A stretch of DNA of 64,000 nucleotides from Acidithiobacillus concretivorus. GTDB lineage: Bacteria; Pseudomonadota; Gammaproteobacteria; Acidithiobacillales; Acidithiobacillaceae. The stretch covers positions 1-64,000 of the forward strand of contig NZ_JABELD010000015.1 of assembly GCF_018853445.1 (NCBI RefSeq), read 5' to 3'. Within the stretch, counting starts at the first letter, position 1. Each line of letters starts with the position of its first letter. Shown here one piece after another: positions 18,334 to 27,588 of the stretch. A model generated the notes under the pieces. The model searched no databases, had not been told where the DNA came from, and was given only the letters and a program-made list of their open reading frames with translations. Both the position numbers and the translations under genes were made by a program.

Positions 18334-18570
18334 TCAGATTTTTTCGCCAGCAGCACGCAGTTCAGCCAGAACCGCATCAATGCCTTTTTTGTCGATAGTA
18401 CGAATACCCTTAGTGCTCACCCGCATACGCACCCAGCGATTTTCACTTTCTACCCAGAAACGATGATACTGAAGATTGGGCAGAAAACGCCGGCGGGTCT
18501 TGTTGTGGGCGTGCGAAACATTGTTTCCGGCCATAGGCTTTTTGCCGGTCACCTTGCAAACTCTGGACAT
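18334..18570 (-). CDS. rpmB: 50S ribosomal protein L28
   Basis: A 78-residue basic protein starting [20 protein letters not shown], with [20 protein letters not shown] and the C-terminal [15 protein letters not shown]; length and motifs are standard for L28, a protein of the large ribosomal subunit. Only one cysteine is present, so it is not a zinc-binding form. It is followed by rpmG and is divergent from metG across a 110-bp spacer. Confidence 0.97.
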   Translation of the reverse strand: MSRVCKVTGKKPMAGNNVSHAHNKTRRRFLPNLQYHRFWVESENRWVRMRVSTKGIRTIDKKGIDAVLAELRAAGEKI

Positions 18571-18680
18571 CAGATAAATCTCCCTGAAAAATGGCGCCCT
18601 TTATACCATGGATCAGCAGTGACTGCCAGCATCAAAAATCGCTCAACAGCATTGCCTGACAAGCGCTTCCCCTGTAATTT

Positions 18681-20744
18681 ATGGCTACTATGACTAAACG
18701 CATCCTGATTACCAGCGCCCTGCCCTACGCCAATGGCCCGATTCACCTGGGCCATCTGGTTGAATACACCCAAACCGACATCTGGGCCCGCTATCAGCGG
18801 CTGCGCGGTCATGATTGTGTTTACGTCTGCGCCGATGATGCCCATGGCACGCCCATCATGTTGCGCGCCCAGAGTGAAGGCATCACCCCGGAAGCCTTGA
18901 TCACACGCATGCATGAAGAGCATCTGCGCGACTTTACCGGCTTTGGCATCGGTTTTGATTTGTACCATAGCACTCACTCACCGGAAAACTTCGAGATATC
19001 GCAAGAGATTTACCGGGCTTTGCGCAGTGCCGACTTCATCAACATCCGCGAAATTGAACAAGCGTATGATGCTGTTGCTGGCATCTTTCTACCGGATCGG
19101 TTTATTCGCGGAACCTGTCCCCGTTGCCAGACAACTGACCAATATGGAGACAGCTGCGAGGTCTGTGGTGCTACGTACAGCCCTACCGACCTGATCAACC
19201 CGGTGTCTGCCGTATCAGGTGCCGTACCCGAACGTCGCCAATCCGAGCATTACTTTTTCCAGTTGGGAGATTTTACCGGGTTCCTCAAACAATGGATTCA
19301 CAGCGGCACCCTCCAGGAAGAAGTCGCCCACAAGCTGGACGAGTGGTTCAGTATTGGGCTGGCCGACTGGGACATCAGCCGCGATGCACCCTACTTCGGC
19401 ATCCCCATTCCCGATGCGCCGGGTAAGTTTTTTTATGTCTGGCTGGATGCTCTGCCCGGATACATGGCGGCCACCCGTCACTGGTGCGCCAGTCATGGTC
19501 GTGATTTCAGTGATTATTGGGGACCCGACGCCAGCGCCGAAATTTATCATTTCATTGGCAAGGACATTATTTATTTCCATGGCCTGTTCTGGCCGGCAAT
19601 GCTCAAGGGCTCTGGACATCGTCTGCCTACCGGTATTTTTGCCCACGGACACCTGACCGTAAACGGCGCCAAAATGAGCAAGTCCCGAGGGACTTCCATC
19701 ACTGCCGGACAATACCTGCAACATCTCAATCCCGAATTTTTACGCTATTACATTGCCACCCGGCTCAACAGCCATGTGGAAGATATTGACCTCAACCTTG
19801 AGGATTTCCTGCTGAAAGGCAATGGAGATCTGGTTGGCAAGGTCGTCAACCTGGCCTCACGGGCGGCGGGATTCATTCATCGCTTTTTTGCCGGGCAACT
19901 GGCTCCTTCATTGGGATCTGATCAGGCATTTTACGACAGCCTGCTGGACAGTCAGGAAGCTATTGGCGAGGCTTATGAAAGTCGTGAGTATGGCAAAGCC
20001 ATGCGCGACATTATGGCGCTGGCCGACCAGATTAATGCCTATGTAGACCAAAATGCCCCCTGGGCTATGGCCAAAATCCCTGAACAGCGCGAAGCATTAC
20101 ATCGCGTTGCCACTGTGACTCTGAATGGCTTTCGCATTCTGGTGACTTTACTGAGCCCGGTTATTCCTGAACTGGCGCGCCAATCACTGGCATTTTTACA
20201 AACGGATCTCAGTTGGTCGGGACTCAGCCAACCCTTGCTGAAGCACAATATTCAGCCCTACACCCATTTATTGCAACGTATGGAAAAATCTCAGGTAGAT
20301 GCCTTGATTCAAGTCCCCACAGAAGCAACCGGTACCCATAGTTCAGCCAAAAAACCAGAAAGCACCGGCAAAACGGCAGAAAAAGCGGTTGTTGCCGACC
20401 CCGGCACGGAAAGCAGCACCATCAATATTGAGGATTTTGGCAAGGTCGATTTGCGCATTGCCCGGATTGTCGCGGCAGAAGCGGTAGAAGGTGCGGACAA
20501 GTTACTGCATCTGACCCTGGATATTGGCGAAGAAAAAACCCGTTCGGTGTTTGCGGGTATCAAGAGCGCTTACGATCCGGCCAGTCTGGTAGGACGTCTG
20601 ACGGTCATGGTGGCCAATCTTGCGCCACGCAAAATGCGTTTTGGCTTGTCTGAGGGCATGGTCATGGCCGCCAGTGGTCCGGCGGGGGGGCCTTTCCTCT
20701 TGTCCCCAGATGCCGGCGCCGAACCCGGCATGCGAGTAAAGTAA
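18681..20744 (+). CDS. metG: methionyl-tRNA synthetase
   Basis: A 687-residue class I synthetase charging tRNA-Met. The HIGH-type motif is [12 protein letters not shown], the zinc-binding insert has [18 protein letters not shown], and the KMSKS loop is [12 protein letters not shown] low-complexity linker (about 548-575) joins the C-terminal Trbp111-like tRNA-binding domain ([14 protein letters not shown] to the end), which makes the enzyme dimeric. Start may be ATG 18681 or 18690 (MTKRILIT). It converges on the DAHP synthase gene; the two stop codons lie in the two arms of one palindrome (20741-20758). Confidence 0.98.
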   Translation: MATMTKRILITSALPYANGPIHLGHLVEYTQTDIWARYQRLRGHDCVYVCADDAHGTPIMLRAQSEGITPEALITRMHEEHLRDFTGFGIGFDLYHSTHSPENFEISQEIYRALRSADFINIREIEQAYDAVAGIFLPDRFIRGTCPRCQTTDQYGDSCEVCGATYSPTDLINPVSAVSGAVPERRQSEHYFFQLGDFTGFLKQWIHSGTLQEEVAHKLDEWFSIGLADWDISRDAPYFGIPIPDAPGKFFYVWLDALPGYMAATRHWCASHGRDFSDYWGPDASAEIYHFIGKDIIYFHGLFWPAMLKGSGHRLPTGIFAHGHLTVNGAKMSKSRGTSITAGQYLQHLNPEFLRYYIATRLNSHVEDIDLNLEDFLLKGNGDLVGKVVNLASRAAGFIHRFFAGQLAPSLGSDQAFYDSLLDSQEAIGEAYESREYGKAMRDIMALADQINAYVDQNAPWAMAKIPEQREALHRVATVTLNGFRILVTLLSPVIPELARQSLAFLQTDLSWSGLSQPLLKHNIQPYTHLLQRMEKSQVDALIQVPTEATGTHSSAKKPESTGKTAEKAVVADPGTESSTINIEDFGKVDLRIARIVAAEAVEGADKLLHLTLDIGEEKTRSVFAGIKSAYDPASLVGRLTVMVANLAPRKMRFGLSEGMVMAASGPAGGPFLLSPDAGAEPGMRVK

Positions 20745-20758
20745 GCTTGCGAGCTTAC
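20741..20758. terminator. palindrome shared by two convergent stop codons
   Basis: GTAAGCT-TGCG-AGCTTAC: the left arm contains the metG stop codon (TAA, 20742-20744) and the right arm contains the stop codon of the opposing DAHP synthase gene. The genes are only 10 bp apart. A 7-bp stem without a T-run is a weak terminator, but no other candidate exists between the genes. Confidence 0.45.
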
Positions 20759-21876
20759 TCCGCGACACCCTGAGCGGCAGCCAAAAGCACCCGCTCTTCG
20801 TAAGTTTCCCGGGCCAGACGGACATCTTCCAGAAACCAGGGTAATTCTTTCAGCAGTAAAGCCTGTGGACCATCCACCAAAGCGGTTGCCGGATCTGGAT
20901 GAAAATCCACCAGGATCATGTTGGCCCCCGCCACGACTCCTTCTGCAGTAACCTGAAAAACCTCGGGAATTCCGTCCGGTCCGGCATCACGACTGCCCAC
21001 GGAATGAGAAGGATCAATGCACACGGGCATCCGGGTGAGACGCTTCACGGTGGGCACCTGAGCAAAATCTACGAAATTGCGGTGGGGGTCACCGAGGTTG
21101 GTTTTCATGCCACGCAAGCCAAACACCACTTTGGTATTTCCTTCTGAGGCCAGATATTCTGCTGCGTTGAGGGACTCTTCCAGGGTAATGCCAAAACCAC
21201 GCTTGAGCAGCACCGGAAACTCGGTCTGCCTTCCCACGGCCTTGAGGAGTTCAAAATTCTGGGTATTACGGGTGCCAATTTGGAGCATCACCCCGGTTGG
21301 ATGACCGGTTTTTTCCAAAGCCTCACGGATTTCATCCATGTGCGACTCGTGGAGAATTTCCATGGCAATCACCCGCATCCCATATTTACCAGCAAGCTCA
21401 AACACATAGGGCAAACAGGCCTGGCCATGCCCTTGAAAGGCATAAGGACTGGTCCGTGGCTTGTAGGCACCCATACGCGTGCAGACCTGACCATTTTCCT
21501 GGAGCGCTTTCATCATCTGCTCAACGTGCTCAGGCGTATCTACCGCACAGAGACCCGCGAATACATTGAGGTTATCCTGCCCAAAATGAACGCCATTGTA
21601 ATCAAAACCCTGAGCGCGATGATCGCCAGAATGCCGCCCGAGCATCCGGTATTCCTTGGAAACCCGAATAGCCTGCTTCACGCCGGGCAAGGCTTCCATG
21701 TCTTCCACCCGCAACTGCTTGGTATTACCGATCAGATAAATTTCGCTGAGTAACTGCTCGCTGCCCTGTTCCTGATGAATCCGGTACTGGATATCAGACA
21801 TGGCCTTGAGACGGGTCAGCAACTGTTGAAAAACGGGCGACTGCTCCGCGAGATCTGCTTCTAAAATCAGGATCAT
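20755..21876 (-). CDS. aroF: 3-deoxy-7-phosphoheptulonate (DAHP) synthase, type I-beta
   Basis: A 373-residue enzyme joining phosphoenolpyruvate and erythrose 4-phosphate, the first step of the shikimate pathway. An N-terminal ferredoxin-like domain of about 90 residues is followed by the barrel, with RMGAYKPRTSPYAFQGHG, QIGTRNTQNFELLK, PVLLKRGFGITLEE and CIDPSHSVGSRD (metal and phosphate ligands), ending with FHPDPATALVDGPQ. This is the type I-beta (Thermotoga/Bacillus-like) form, not the AroG/F/H type of E. coli. Monocistronic as far as can be seen; 135 bp separate its start from the fumC stop. Confidence 0.95.
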   Translation of the reverse strand: MILILEADLAEQSPVFQQLLTRLKAMSDIQYRIHQEQGSEQLLSEIYLIGNTKQLRVEDMEALPGVKQAIRVSKEYRMLGRHSGDHRAQGFDYNGVHFGQDNLNVFAGLCAVDTPEHVEQMMKALQENGQVCTRMGAYKPRTSPYAFQGHGQACLPYVFELAGKYGMRVIAMEILHESHMDEIREALEKTGHPTGVMLQIGTRNTQNFELLKAVGRQTEFPVLLKRGFGITLEESLNAAEYLASEGNTKVVFGLRGMKTNLGDPHRNFVDFAQVPTVKRLTRMPVCIDPSHSVGSRDAGPDGIPEVFQVTAEGVVAGANMILVDFHPDPATALVDGPQALLLKELPWFLEDVRLARETYEERVLLAAAQGVAE

Positions 21877-22011
21877 GCTCTAAGTCCTCTTGCGCTGTCT
21901 GAATGCTGTTAGAAACCTAAAATGCCGGGCTCGGGACGGATTAGCCGGACCAAAGGATAACATGATCCGGCGATAATCCTCCATAACAGCGCCGGATCAG
22001 CATGTCTGGCC

Positions 22012-23385
22012 TTACAACATATCCTGCGGCTGCACCTGCGCGTCGAATTCTTCTCCCGAGAGAAAACCCAACTGAATCACCGCATCGCGGAGCGTACAAT
22101 GGTTGCAGTGGGCGTGCTGGGCCACGACCGCCGCTCGCTCATAACCCATCACGGGGGTCAGGGAAGTCACCAGCATCAGGGATTTTTCCATGTTTTCCTG
22201 CAAGCGTTCAGTAACTGGCTCCAGACCATGCAGACAATGCTCGGCAAAAGACTGGGCCGCATCCCCCAGCAGCTCGATGGATTGCAAGATATTGTAGGCA
22301 ATCAGCGGCTTGTAAACATTCAGCTCAAAATTTCCCTGGGATGCGGCGAAGGCAATGGCCGCATCATTTCCATAAACCTGCACGCAAACCATGGTCAGCG
22401 CCTCAGCCTGAGTGGGGTTCACCTTGCCGGGCATAATGGAAGATCCCGGTTCATTTTCAGGAATCTGCAATTCGCCCAGGCCCGCCCGGGGACCAGATGC
22501 CATCCAGCGAATATCGTTGGCTATTTTCAGCAAGGACATGGCAACCATGCGAAGACTGCTGCTCAGTTGCTGAAGCGCTTCATGACCCGCCAGTGCTGCG
22601 AAAAAATTGGCTGCCGGATGAAAAGGCAAGCCCAGTTCAGCATGCAAGTACGCACAAGCCTGTTTGGCAAAATCAGGATGGCAGTTCAGGCCCGTGCCCA
22701 CAGCCGTAGCCCCCAAAGCCAGTCCATACAACCCGGGCAAAGCCTGCTCAACGGCTTGAATCCCGATTTGCAGCTGAGCCTGATACCCGGAAAACTCCTG
22801 ACCCAGAGTCAGCGGCACAGCATCCATCAGATGCGTGCGCCCGACTTTGATCAGTGATGCAAATTGCTGGCTTTTAGCCGCCAGCAAGTTTTCCAGATGA
22901 ATTAGCGCGGGCAGCAGATTTTGGTGCACAGCCAATGCAGCGGCAATATGCATGGCAGCCGGAAAAGTATCATTGGAAGACTGACCAAGATTCACATGGT
23001 CATTGGGATGTACGGGGTTTTTCGTGCCCCGGACCTGGCCAGCCAGTTCGTTGGCGCGATTGGCAATCACTTCATTCACATTCATATTGCTTTGGGTGCC
23101 GCTACCCGTCTGCCAGACCCGCAGTGGAAACTGTGCATCCCAGCGTCCATCAATAATTTCGCTGGCGGCAACCTGAATGTAATCGGCGTTATCCTTGCCC
23201 AAAAGACCCAATTCATGGTTGACCTGAGCGGCGGCACGTTTGATTCTGACCAGCGCATAAATAACGGCCATGGGCATCCGCTCGCTGCCAATGGCAAAGT
23301 AACTCAGGGAGCGTTGGGTTTGCGCCCCCCACAGCGCGGTATCTTCCACATCCACCAGACCCATGCTGTCTTTTTCCTGACGCAT
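22012..23385 (-). CDS. fumC: fumarate hydratase, class II
   Basis: A 457-residue enzyme interconverting fumarate and malate in the citric acid cycle, without an Fe-S cluster. Signature GSSIMPGKVNPTQAEAL near residue 317 is the fumarase/aspartase loop with the catalytic Ser; QTGSGTQSNMNVNEVIANRA and NDHVNLGQSSNDTFPAAMH are substrate-binding stretches. ATG 23385 lies 2 bp after the pepF stop; a TTG at 23391 overlaps that stop and is less likely. The linked pepF-fumC order is unusual and has no clear functional meaning. Confidence 0.96.
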   Translation of the reverse strand: MRQEKDSMGLVDVEDTALWGAQTQRSLSYFAIGSERMPMAVIYALVRIKRAAAQVNHELGLLGKDNADYIQVAASEIIDGRWDAQFPLRVWQTGSGTQSNMNVNEVIANRANELAGQVRGTKNPVHPNDHVNLGQSSNDTFPAAMHIAAALAVHQNLLPALIHLENLLAAKSQQFASLIKVGRTHLMDAVPLTLGQEFSGYQAQLQIGIQAVEQALPGLYGLALGATAVGTGLNCHPDFAKQACAYLHAELGLPFHPAANFFAALAGHEALQQLSSSLRMVAMSLLKIANDIRWMASGPRAGLGELQIPENEPGSSIMPGKVNPTQAEALTMVCVQVYGNDAAIAFAASQGNFELNVYKPLIAYNILQSIELLGDAAQSFAEHCLHGLEPVTERLQENMEKSLMLVTSLTPVMGYERAAVVAQHAHCNHCTLRDAVIQLGFLSGEEFDAQVQPQDML

Positions 23386-23387
23386 GC

Positions 23388-25184
23388 TCAACGGACTCCG
23401 GCCAGGGCTTCTGCCTCATCCACCATACTGGCGAGATAATCCAGGGCTTTTAACCACAAATCCGGATCTTCCAGATTAACACCGGTCTCTGCTACCACCT
23501 CGGCTGGGGCTTTACTGCCCCCAAGCTTCAGCATGGCAATGTATCCTGGCACAAAGCCCTGGGGATTTTCCCGATAACGCTGAATTAAAGCCAAAGTCAG
23601 CAATTCACCAAAAGCATAAGCGTACACGTAGCCGGGAGAGCCAATAAAATGCGGGATATAACTCCACCACCAGCGGTATCCGGGACTGAACTGGATACTG
23701 TCGGCAAACTGCTCAGTCTGGGTTTGCATCCACAGCTCGGCGAGCCTTTCCTTGCTGAGTTCGCCCTCGCGACGACGGGCATTGTGCATGACCACCTCAA
23801 AGCGATGCATGGCCATCTGCCGGAATACTGTGGCAAAGGTGTCCTCAATTTTACCGCAGAGCAAGGTCAGACGTTGCTGCGGGTCCTGCTCCTCGCGCAT
23901 CAGCCGTTCAAAAGTCAGCATTTCCCCGAACACCGAGGCTGTTTCCGCTGTAGTCAGCGGCGTATCGGCATTCAGGTAGCCTTGCTCACGCGCCAGATAC
24001 TGATGGATGCCGTGCCCCAGTTCGTGGGCCACAGTCATCACGTCGCGCACCGTACCGGTATAGTTGACCATCAGGTAAGGATGTACGTCGGGAGTCACCG
24101 GATGAGCAAAAGCCCCACCCCGTTTGCCTGGTGCCAGAGCCGCATCAATCCAGTGTTCGTCAAAAAAACGTTGACCGATGGCACCCAGCTCCGGCGAAAA
24201 ATCGTGGACCGCCGCCAGCACAATACGCTGACATTCCGCCCAGTCGTAACGCCGTGCCGAGCTGGAGATGGGCGCATAGCGGTCATAGTCCATCAGCGGC
24301 GCCACCCGCAGCAGTTTCGCCTTGAGTCGATAATAGCGGGCCACCAGAGCGTAGCGAGACACCACGGCCGCCTCCAGGGCCTCAACCATGCTGTCGGAAA
24401 TTTCGTTACTCAGATTGCGCTCACTGAGCCAATGGGGATATGAACGCAGCCGGTCGTCCAGGGCCTTATCGGCCAGAATGGCATTAAAACAGGTCGTCAA
24501 AGTGTGCAGGCGGCTTTCCAGCCCCTTACTCAGGGACTCTGCCGCATCATGACGTAGTGTCCTGTCGGGATTAGACAGCAGGGTCAGCACTTCCTGCTCG
24601 GTCATTGCCTTGCCGCGCAGATTAAAGCGCATCTCTGTCAGCGTTTCGTCAAAGAGGCGTTCCCAGAGTGCCCGACCAGTTACCCGCTTTTCCGAAAGAA
24701 TCTGTTCTTCGCTCTCACTCCGCAGGTGACTGCGATATTGCCGCCAGTTGCGGAGCAGATGCGCCCAGTGGGCGAGCGCAGGATCCTGAAGTAACTGTTC
24801 GGCGCGATTTTCATCCACCGCATTCCAGGCAATATCAAAAAATATCAACTGATTGCTGACTTGAGTCGCGGCTTCTTCATAAGCTTGCAGCGCCGCCCCA
24901 TACGCGGGCTGATCGGCATGGGTGACATAACTCAGATACCGGAAAGTCCCTACCCGACCCAAGCGTTGACGAATGGCCTCCAGGCTGTGCATGGCTGTGG
25001 CCAGGGCACCGGCATCCAGATCGCCCAAACCCGGTCGATACTGCCGGGCAAAATCCTCTGCTGCGCTGCTGGCCCAAAGCATATCGGCTTCCAGGCGCGG
25101 ATCATCAGAGCCCGTATAAAGATCCTGCAAACGCCAGTGAATGCTTTCAGCGCCGGTTGTTGTCGATTGCACTGCTTTTACCAT
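23388..25184 (-). CDS. pepF: oligoendopeptidase F (M3 family)
   Basis: A 598-residue zinc metallopeptidase of family M3 that degrades peptides in the cytoplasm. The zinc motif is AHELGHGIHQYLA (about residue 382) with the third ligand in TAETASVFGEMLTFE. The length is typical. ATG 25184 (MVKAVQSTT) precedes a normal PepF N-terminus containing WRLQDLYTGSDDPRLEADM. The gene is followed directly by fumC and preceded at 32 bp by a DUF1841 gene. Confidence 0.94.
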   Translation of the reverse strand: MVKAVQSTTTGAESIHWRLQDLYTGSDDPRLEADMLWASSAAEDFARQYRPGLGDLDAGALATAMHSLEAIRQRLGRVGTFRYLSYVTHADQPAYGAALQAYEEAATQVSNQLIFFDIAWNAVDENRAEQLLQDPALAHWAHLLRNWRQYRSHLRSESEEQILSEKRVTGRALWERLFDETLTEMRFNLRGKAMTEQEVLTLLSNPDRTLRHDAAESLSKGLESRLHTLTTCFNAILADKALDDRLRSYPHWLSERNLSNEISDSMVEALEAAVVSRYALVARYYRLKAKLLRVAPLMDYDRYAPISSSARRYDWAECQRIVLAAVHDFSPELGAIGQRFFDEHWIDAALAPGKRGGAFAHPVTPDVHPYLMVNYTGTVRDVMTVAHELGHGIHQYLAREQGYLNADTPLTTAETASVFGEMLTFERLMREEQDPQQRLTLLCGKIEDTFATVFRQMAMHRFEVVMHNARRREGELSKERLAELWMQTQTEQFADSIQFSPGYRWWWSYIPHFIGSPGYVYAYAFGELLTLALIQRYRENPQGFVPGYIAMLKLGGSKAPAEVVAETGVNLEDPDLWLKALDYLASMVDEAEALAGVR

Positions 25185-25216
25185 GAATTTTCTCCCAAAT
25201 GCCCCTCAGGGCAGTA

Positions 25217-25660
25217 TCAAGCCGGATCTGGCAACGCCAGTCCGCGCCGCACACAAGCCAGCAGGGTGCCCATATCCGGAGGCACCCCCGCCCTTTGTGC
25301 CTGCCACATCATCTCGCCCATACAGTCGACAAAAAGATGTTCGGCATCATGTTCACCCCGTTTTTCGCAGGCGGTCGCGTAAAGATTGACGATACCCTGT
25401 GGCTGATTCATTGCCAACATTTCCGCCAACCCCACATGCAGAGACATATGCAGAAAGGGATTGCTTTGCCCCTGTTCCGGGGAAAAATCCTGGTGCAATC
25501 CGCGTTCGGCATCTTCCAGCAAGGCCTGATACTCGGGGTGATCCAGAATGACGGCCACAATCCTGGTCTGCACGCCTTCGAGGGGCCGCCCCTCGCGAAA
25601 AGCCTGCCAACTGTCCAGAAAGATCTGCCGATATGTTTCTCGTTTACTGCCATAAAGCAT
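25217..25660 (-). CDS. DUF1841 family protein
   Basis: A 147-residue protein starting MLYGSKRETYRQIFLDSWQ, with NPFLHMSLHVGLAEML and AEHLFVDCMGEMMWQAQRAG; these are characteristic of DUF1841, a cytoplasmic family of unknown function common in beta- and gammaproteobacteria. The conserved His in HMSLH and AEHLF could bind metal (guess). ATG 25660 was chosen because the family starts with MLYG/MFxxS; the 14 extra upstream residues in frame look unrelated. The 161-bp gap to the next gene holds a promoter and a palindrome on the other strand. Confidence 0.85.
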   Translation of the reverse strand: MLYGSKRETYRQIFLDSWQAFREGRPLEGVQTRIVAVILDHPEYQALLEDAERGLHQDFSPEQGQSNPFLHMSLHVGLAEMLAMNQPQGIVNLYATACEKRGEHDAEHLFVDCMGEMMWQAQRAGVPPDMGTLLACVRRGLALPDPA

Positions 25661-25752
25661 AATAATTAGCCTGCAAAAGCCTCGTTGACGATGATAGGGC
25701 ACACTGACATGGGTAGGAAAGGGACGCTTTTTGTGGTAAATAAGGCAAGTCT

Positions 25753-25772
25753 TAACAAAGCTTGCTTTGTTA
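25753..25772. promoter_or_regulatory. perfect palindrome in front of the repeat-protein gene
   Basis: TAACAAAGC-TT-GCTTTGTTA is a perfect 9+9-bp inverted repeat that runs into a TATATT -10-like box (25771-25776), 50 bp upstream of the start codon at 25822. It could be an operator overlapping the promoter of the 567-residue protein gene. No convincing -35 box at 16-18 bp spacing is visible, which would fit an activator-dependent promoter (inference). Confidence 0.5.
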
Positions 25773-25821
25773 TATTAAAAGCACTTATCGCAGCATTATT
25801 TCAGCGGGAGATTAGCGCATC

Positions 25822-27525
25822 ATGGCCAACGCGAATACAGTACCAGCAGCAGTAGTAAGTCTCAACGAACGCCAGTGGGAAGGGCTCGGAAAAGTCGGCG
25901 ACGCCGCCCTGCAGGTGCAAAACATGCTGCAGATGCTGCGCGACGTCCTGAATGAGCTCCCTCAGGCCATCGACACAGACAAGTTGATGGAAACCATGCA
26001 GCCCTATATGGAGAAACTGCAGGGCATTTCCGAATCCCTACAGTCTTTCGTCAAGGGCAACTCAGATGAAGAGCCGCTGGATCGCCTGCGCGCGCTCATC
26101 AATGACGCCCAGCAAGCCGAACTGGACAAAACGCTCAAAGAAGTCCTGCAACTCCTCGGTAATCTACAACGCTCCGGATTTTTCAGCTCCATCGCAGCAC
26201 TCAGCGCCGAGTTGAAGTGCCCCATCATCGGTGAGAATCCCGAAGAAATGGTCCAGAAAATCCATAGCAGCACGGCCACCATCCAGTACTGGGTAGAAAG
26301 TGCCAAGCAGGGTGTAGGTGTTGTTGGCAACATGGTTGGTCAATTGGACTTGCCCGACCGCCTTGATGAAATTCAGGAAATGGCCGACCAGTGGATCCAG
26401 ATGGCCAAGCGCGCCCAGCGCCTGATTCAGGGTGATGCTCCCGATCTGCAGACCCGTCTGAGCGGTATGCTCGACATGGCCGAAATTTTGGGCGGGCAGA
26501 TGAATATTGCCATTGGCACCCTGCGCGATACCATGCCTGAAGTTCTGGAAAGCGCCAATATGGGTAATGCGCTGGCCAGCATTGGTTCGGGCGGCAACCG
26601 CTGGATGCAGGTGGCCATGCGCGTTAAGCATCTGACCCAGGGTGACGGCTCAGTGGACATGGTCAGTCGGGTTGAGGGCTTGCTGGATCAGGTGGAACAT
26701 CTGGCCGGTTATGCGGCCAGTGCCGGATTTTTTGTGCAAGCAGGGAAAGATGGTATTGGCGCCGTTAAGGGCATCATTTCTGACCTCGACCTTCCGGACA
26801 AGCTCGATGATATTGCCGAAGAGGCCGAAAAATGGCTGAAAATTGCCATGCGCGCCAAAGACCTGGCCCAGGGTGATGCTGACAGCCTTGCCGATCGCGT
26901 AGGCTCCCTGCTCAAAGTGGCCGAAACGGTAGGTGGTTCCCTGCAGTCTGCCGCTAAGGCTTTGGAAGCCAAAGGCATCCTTCTGGAAGAAATCATCACG
27001 CCGCGCGGCGATCTAAACATTGCCTTCGGTACCGGTGCGGATTTTATTGCCGAATTGTGGCATGACGGCACCATCCAGCACATTGGCAGCTCCATCAGCC
27101 AGGGTGCCCTGATCTGGATGGAAATTGCCCAGATTGGTTCCAAAGCGCTTAAGGGTGATGCAGAAAGTATCAATCATCGCATTAAGGGTATTGTTCAGGG
27201 CCTTCATGATGCCCATCTGATTGACATGCTACCTGAAGTATTTGCCCTGGTCGGCAACCTGCAGAAGGCCGGTCTGGTTGGCAAAATCAACATGGTCATG
27301 AGCAAAGTTGTGCCCATGATTCCTTCCGATGCGGTATTTGCCGGTGGCGTTGACAAGGCTGTAAAGGCGCTGGAACTGACCAAAACCGAAATGCAAAATG
27401 AAGCCAACAAGGGTGGCGGTATTTTTGGCCTGATGAAAATCGTCTTCGCCAAAGACACCCAGTACCTGCTCAAATTCTTCATTCGTTTTGCGACGATTTT
27501 CATGAAGTCGCTGAAAGCCAGTTAA
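25822..27525 (+). CDS. 567-aa helical repeat protein, unknown (DUF1641-like C-terminus)
   Basis: A mostly helical, acidic protein with no signal peptide. At least four degenerate repeats are visible, each with Trp followed by an amphipathic helix and a QGD or KGD turn: QWIQMAKRAQRLIQGD (Trp191), RWMQVAMRVKHLTQGD (Trp261), KWLKIAMRAKDLAQGD (Trp338), IWMEIAQIGSKALKGD (Trp432); the intervals are 70, 77 and 94 residues. Two repeats are preceded by LDLPD(R/K)LD(E/D)I. The end (about 530-567, FGLMKIVFAKDTQYLLKFF) resembles DUF1641, a motif also known in a protein encoded in acidithiobacillus hdr (sulfur oxidation) clusters, so a link to sulfur metabolism is possible but unproven. It is a single-gene unit: start ATG after GCGGGAGATTAGC, own strong terminator at 27550. 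Confidence 0.85.
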   Translation: MANANTVPAAVVSLNERQWEGLGKVGDAALQVQNMLQMLRDVLNELPQAIDTDKLMETMQPYMEKLQGISESLQSFVKGNSDEEPLDRLRALINDAQQAELDKTLKEVLQLLGNLQRSGFFSSIAALSAELKCPIIGENPEEMVQKIHSSTATIQYWVESAKQGVGVVGNMVGQLDLPDRLDEIQEMADQWIQMAKRAQRLIQGDAPDLQTRLSGMLDMAEILGGQMNIAIGTLRDTMPEVLESANMGNALASIGSGGNRWMQVAMRVKHLTQGDGSVDMVSRVEGLLDQVEHLAGYAASAGFFVQAGKDGIGAVKGIISDLDLPDKLDDIAEEAEKWLKIAMRAKDLAQGDADSLADRVGSLLKVAETVGGSLQSAAKALEAKGILLEEIITPRGDLNIAFGTGADFIAELWHDGTIQHIGSSISQGALIWMEIAQIGSKALKGDAESINHRIKGIVQGLHDAHLIDMLPEVFALVGNLQKAGLVGKINMVMSKVVPMIPSDAVFAGGVDKAVKALELTKTEMQNEANKGGGIFGLMKIVFAKDTQYLLKFFIRFATIFMKSLKAS

Positions 27526-27549
27526 GTTTTTCATTATTCCGGCTTCATT

Positions 27550-27583
27550 AAAGCCCCGGTCTGCCAACAGACCGGGGCTTTTT
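27550..27583. terminator. Rho-independent terminator (bidirectional)
   Basis: A G+C-rich stem AAAGCCCCGGTCT/AGACCGGGGCTTT with loop GCCAAC and T-runs on both strands, 24 bp after the repeat-protein stop. It also lies 5 bp beyond the stop of the convergent esterase gene (27589), so it serves both. Confidence 0.95.
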
Positions 27584-27588
27584 AATGG

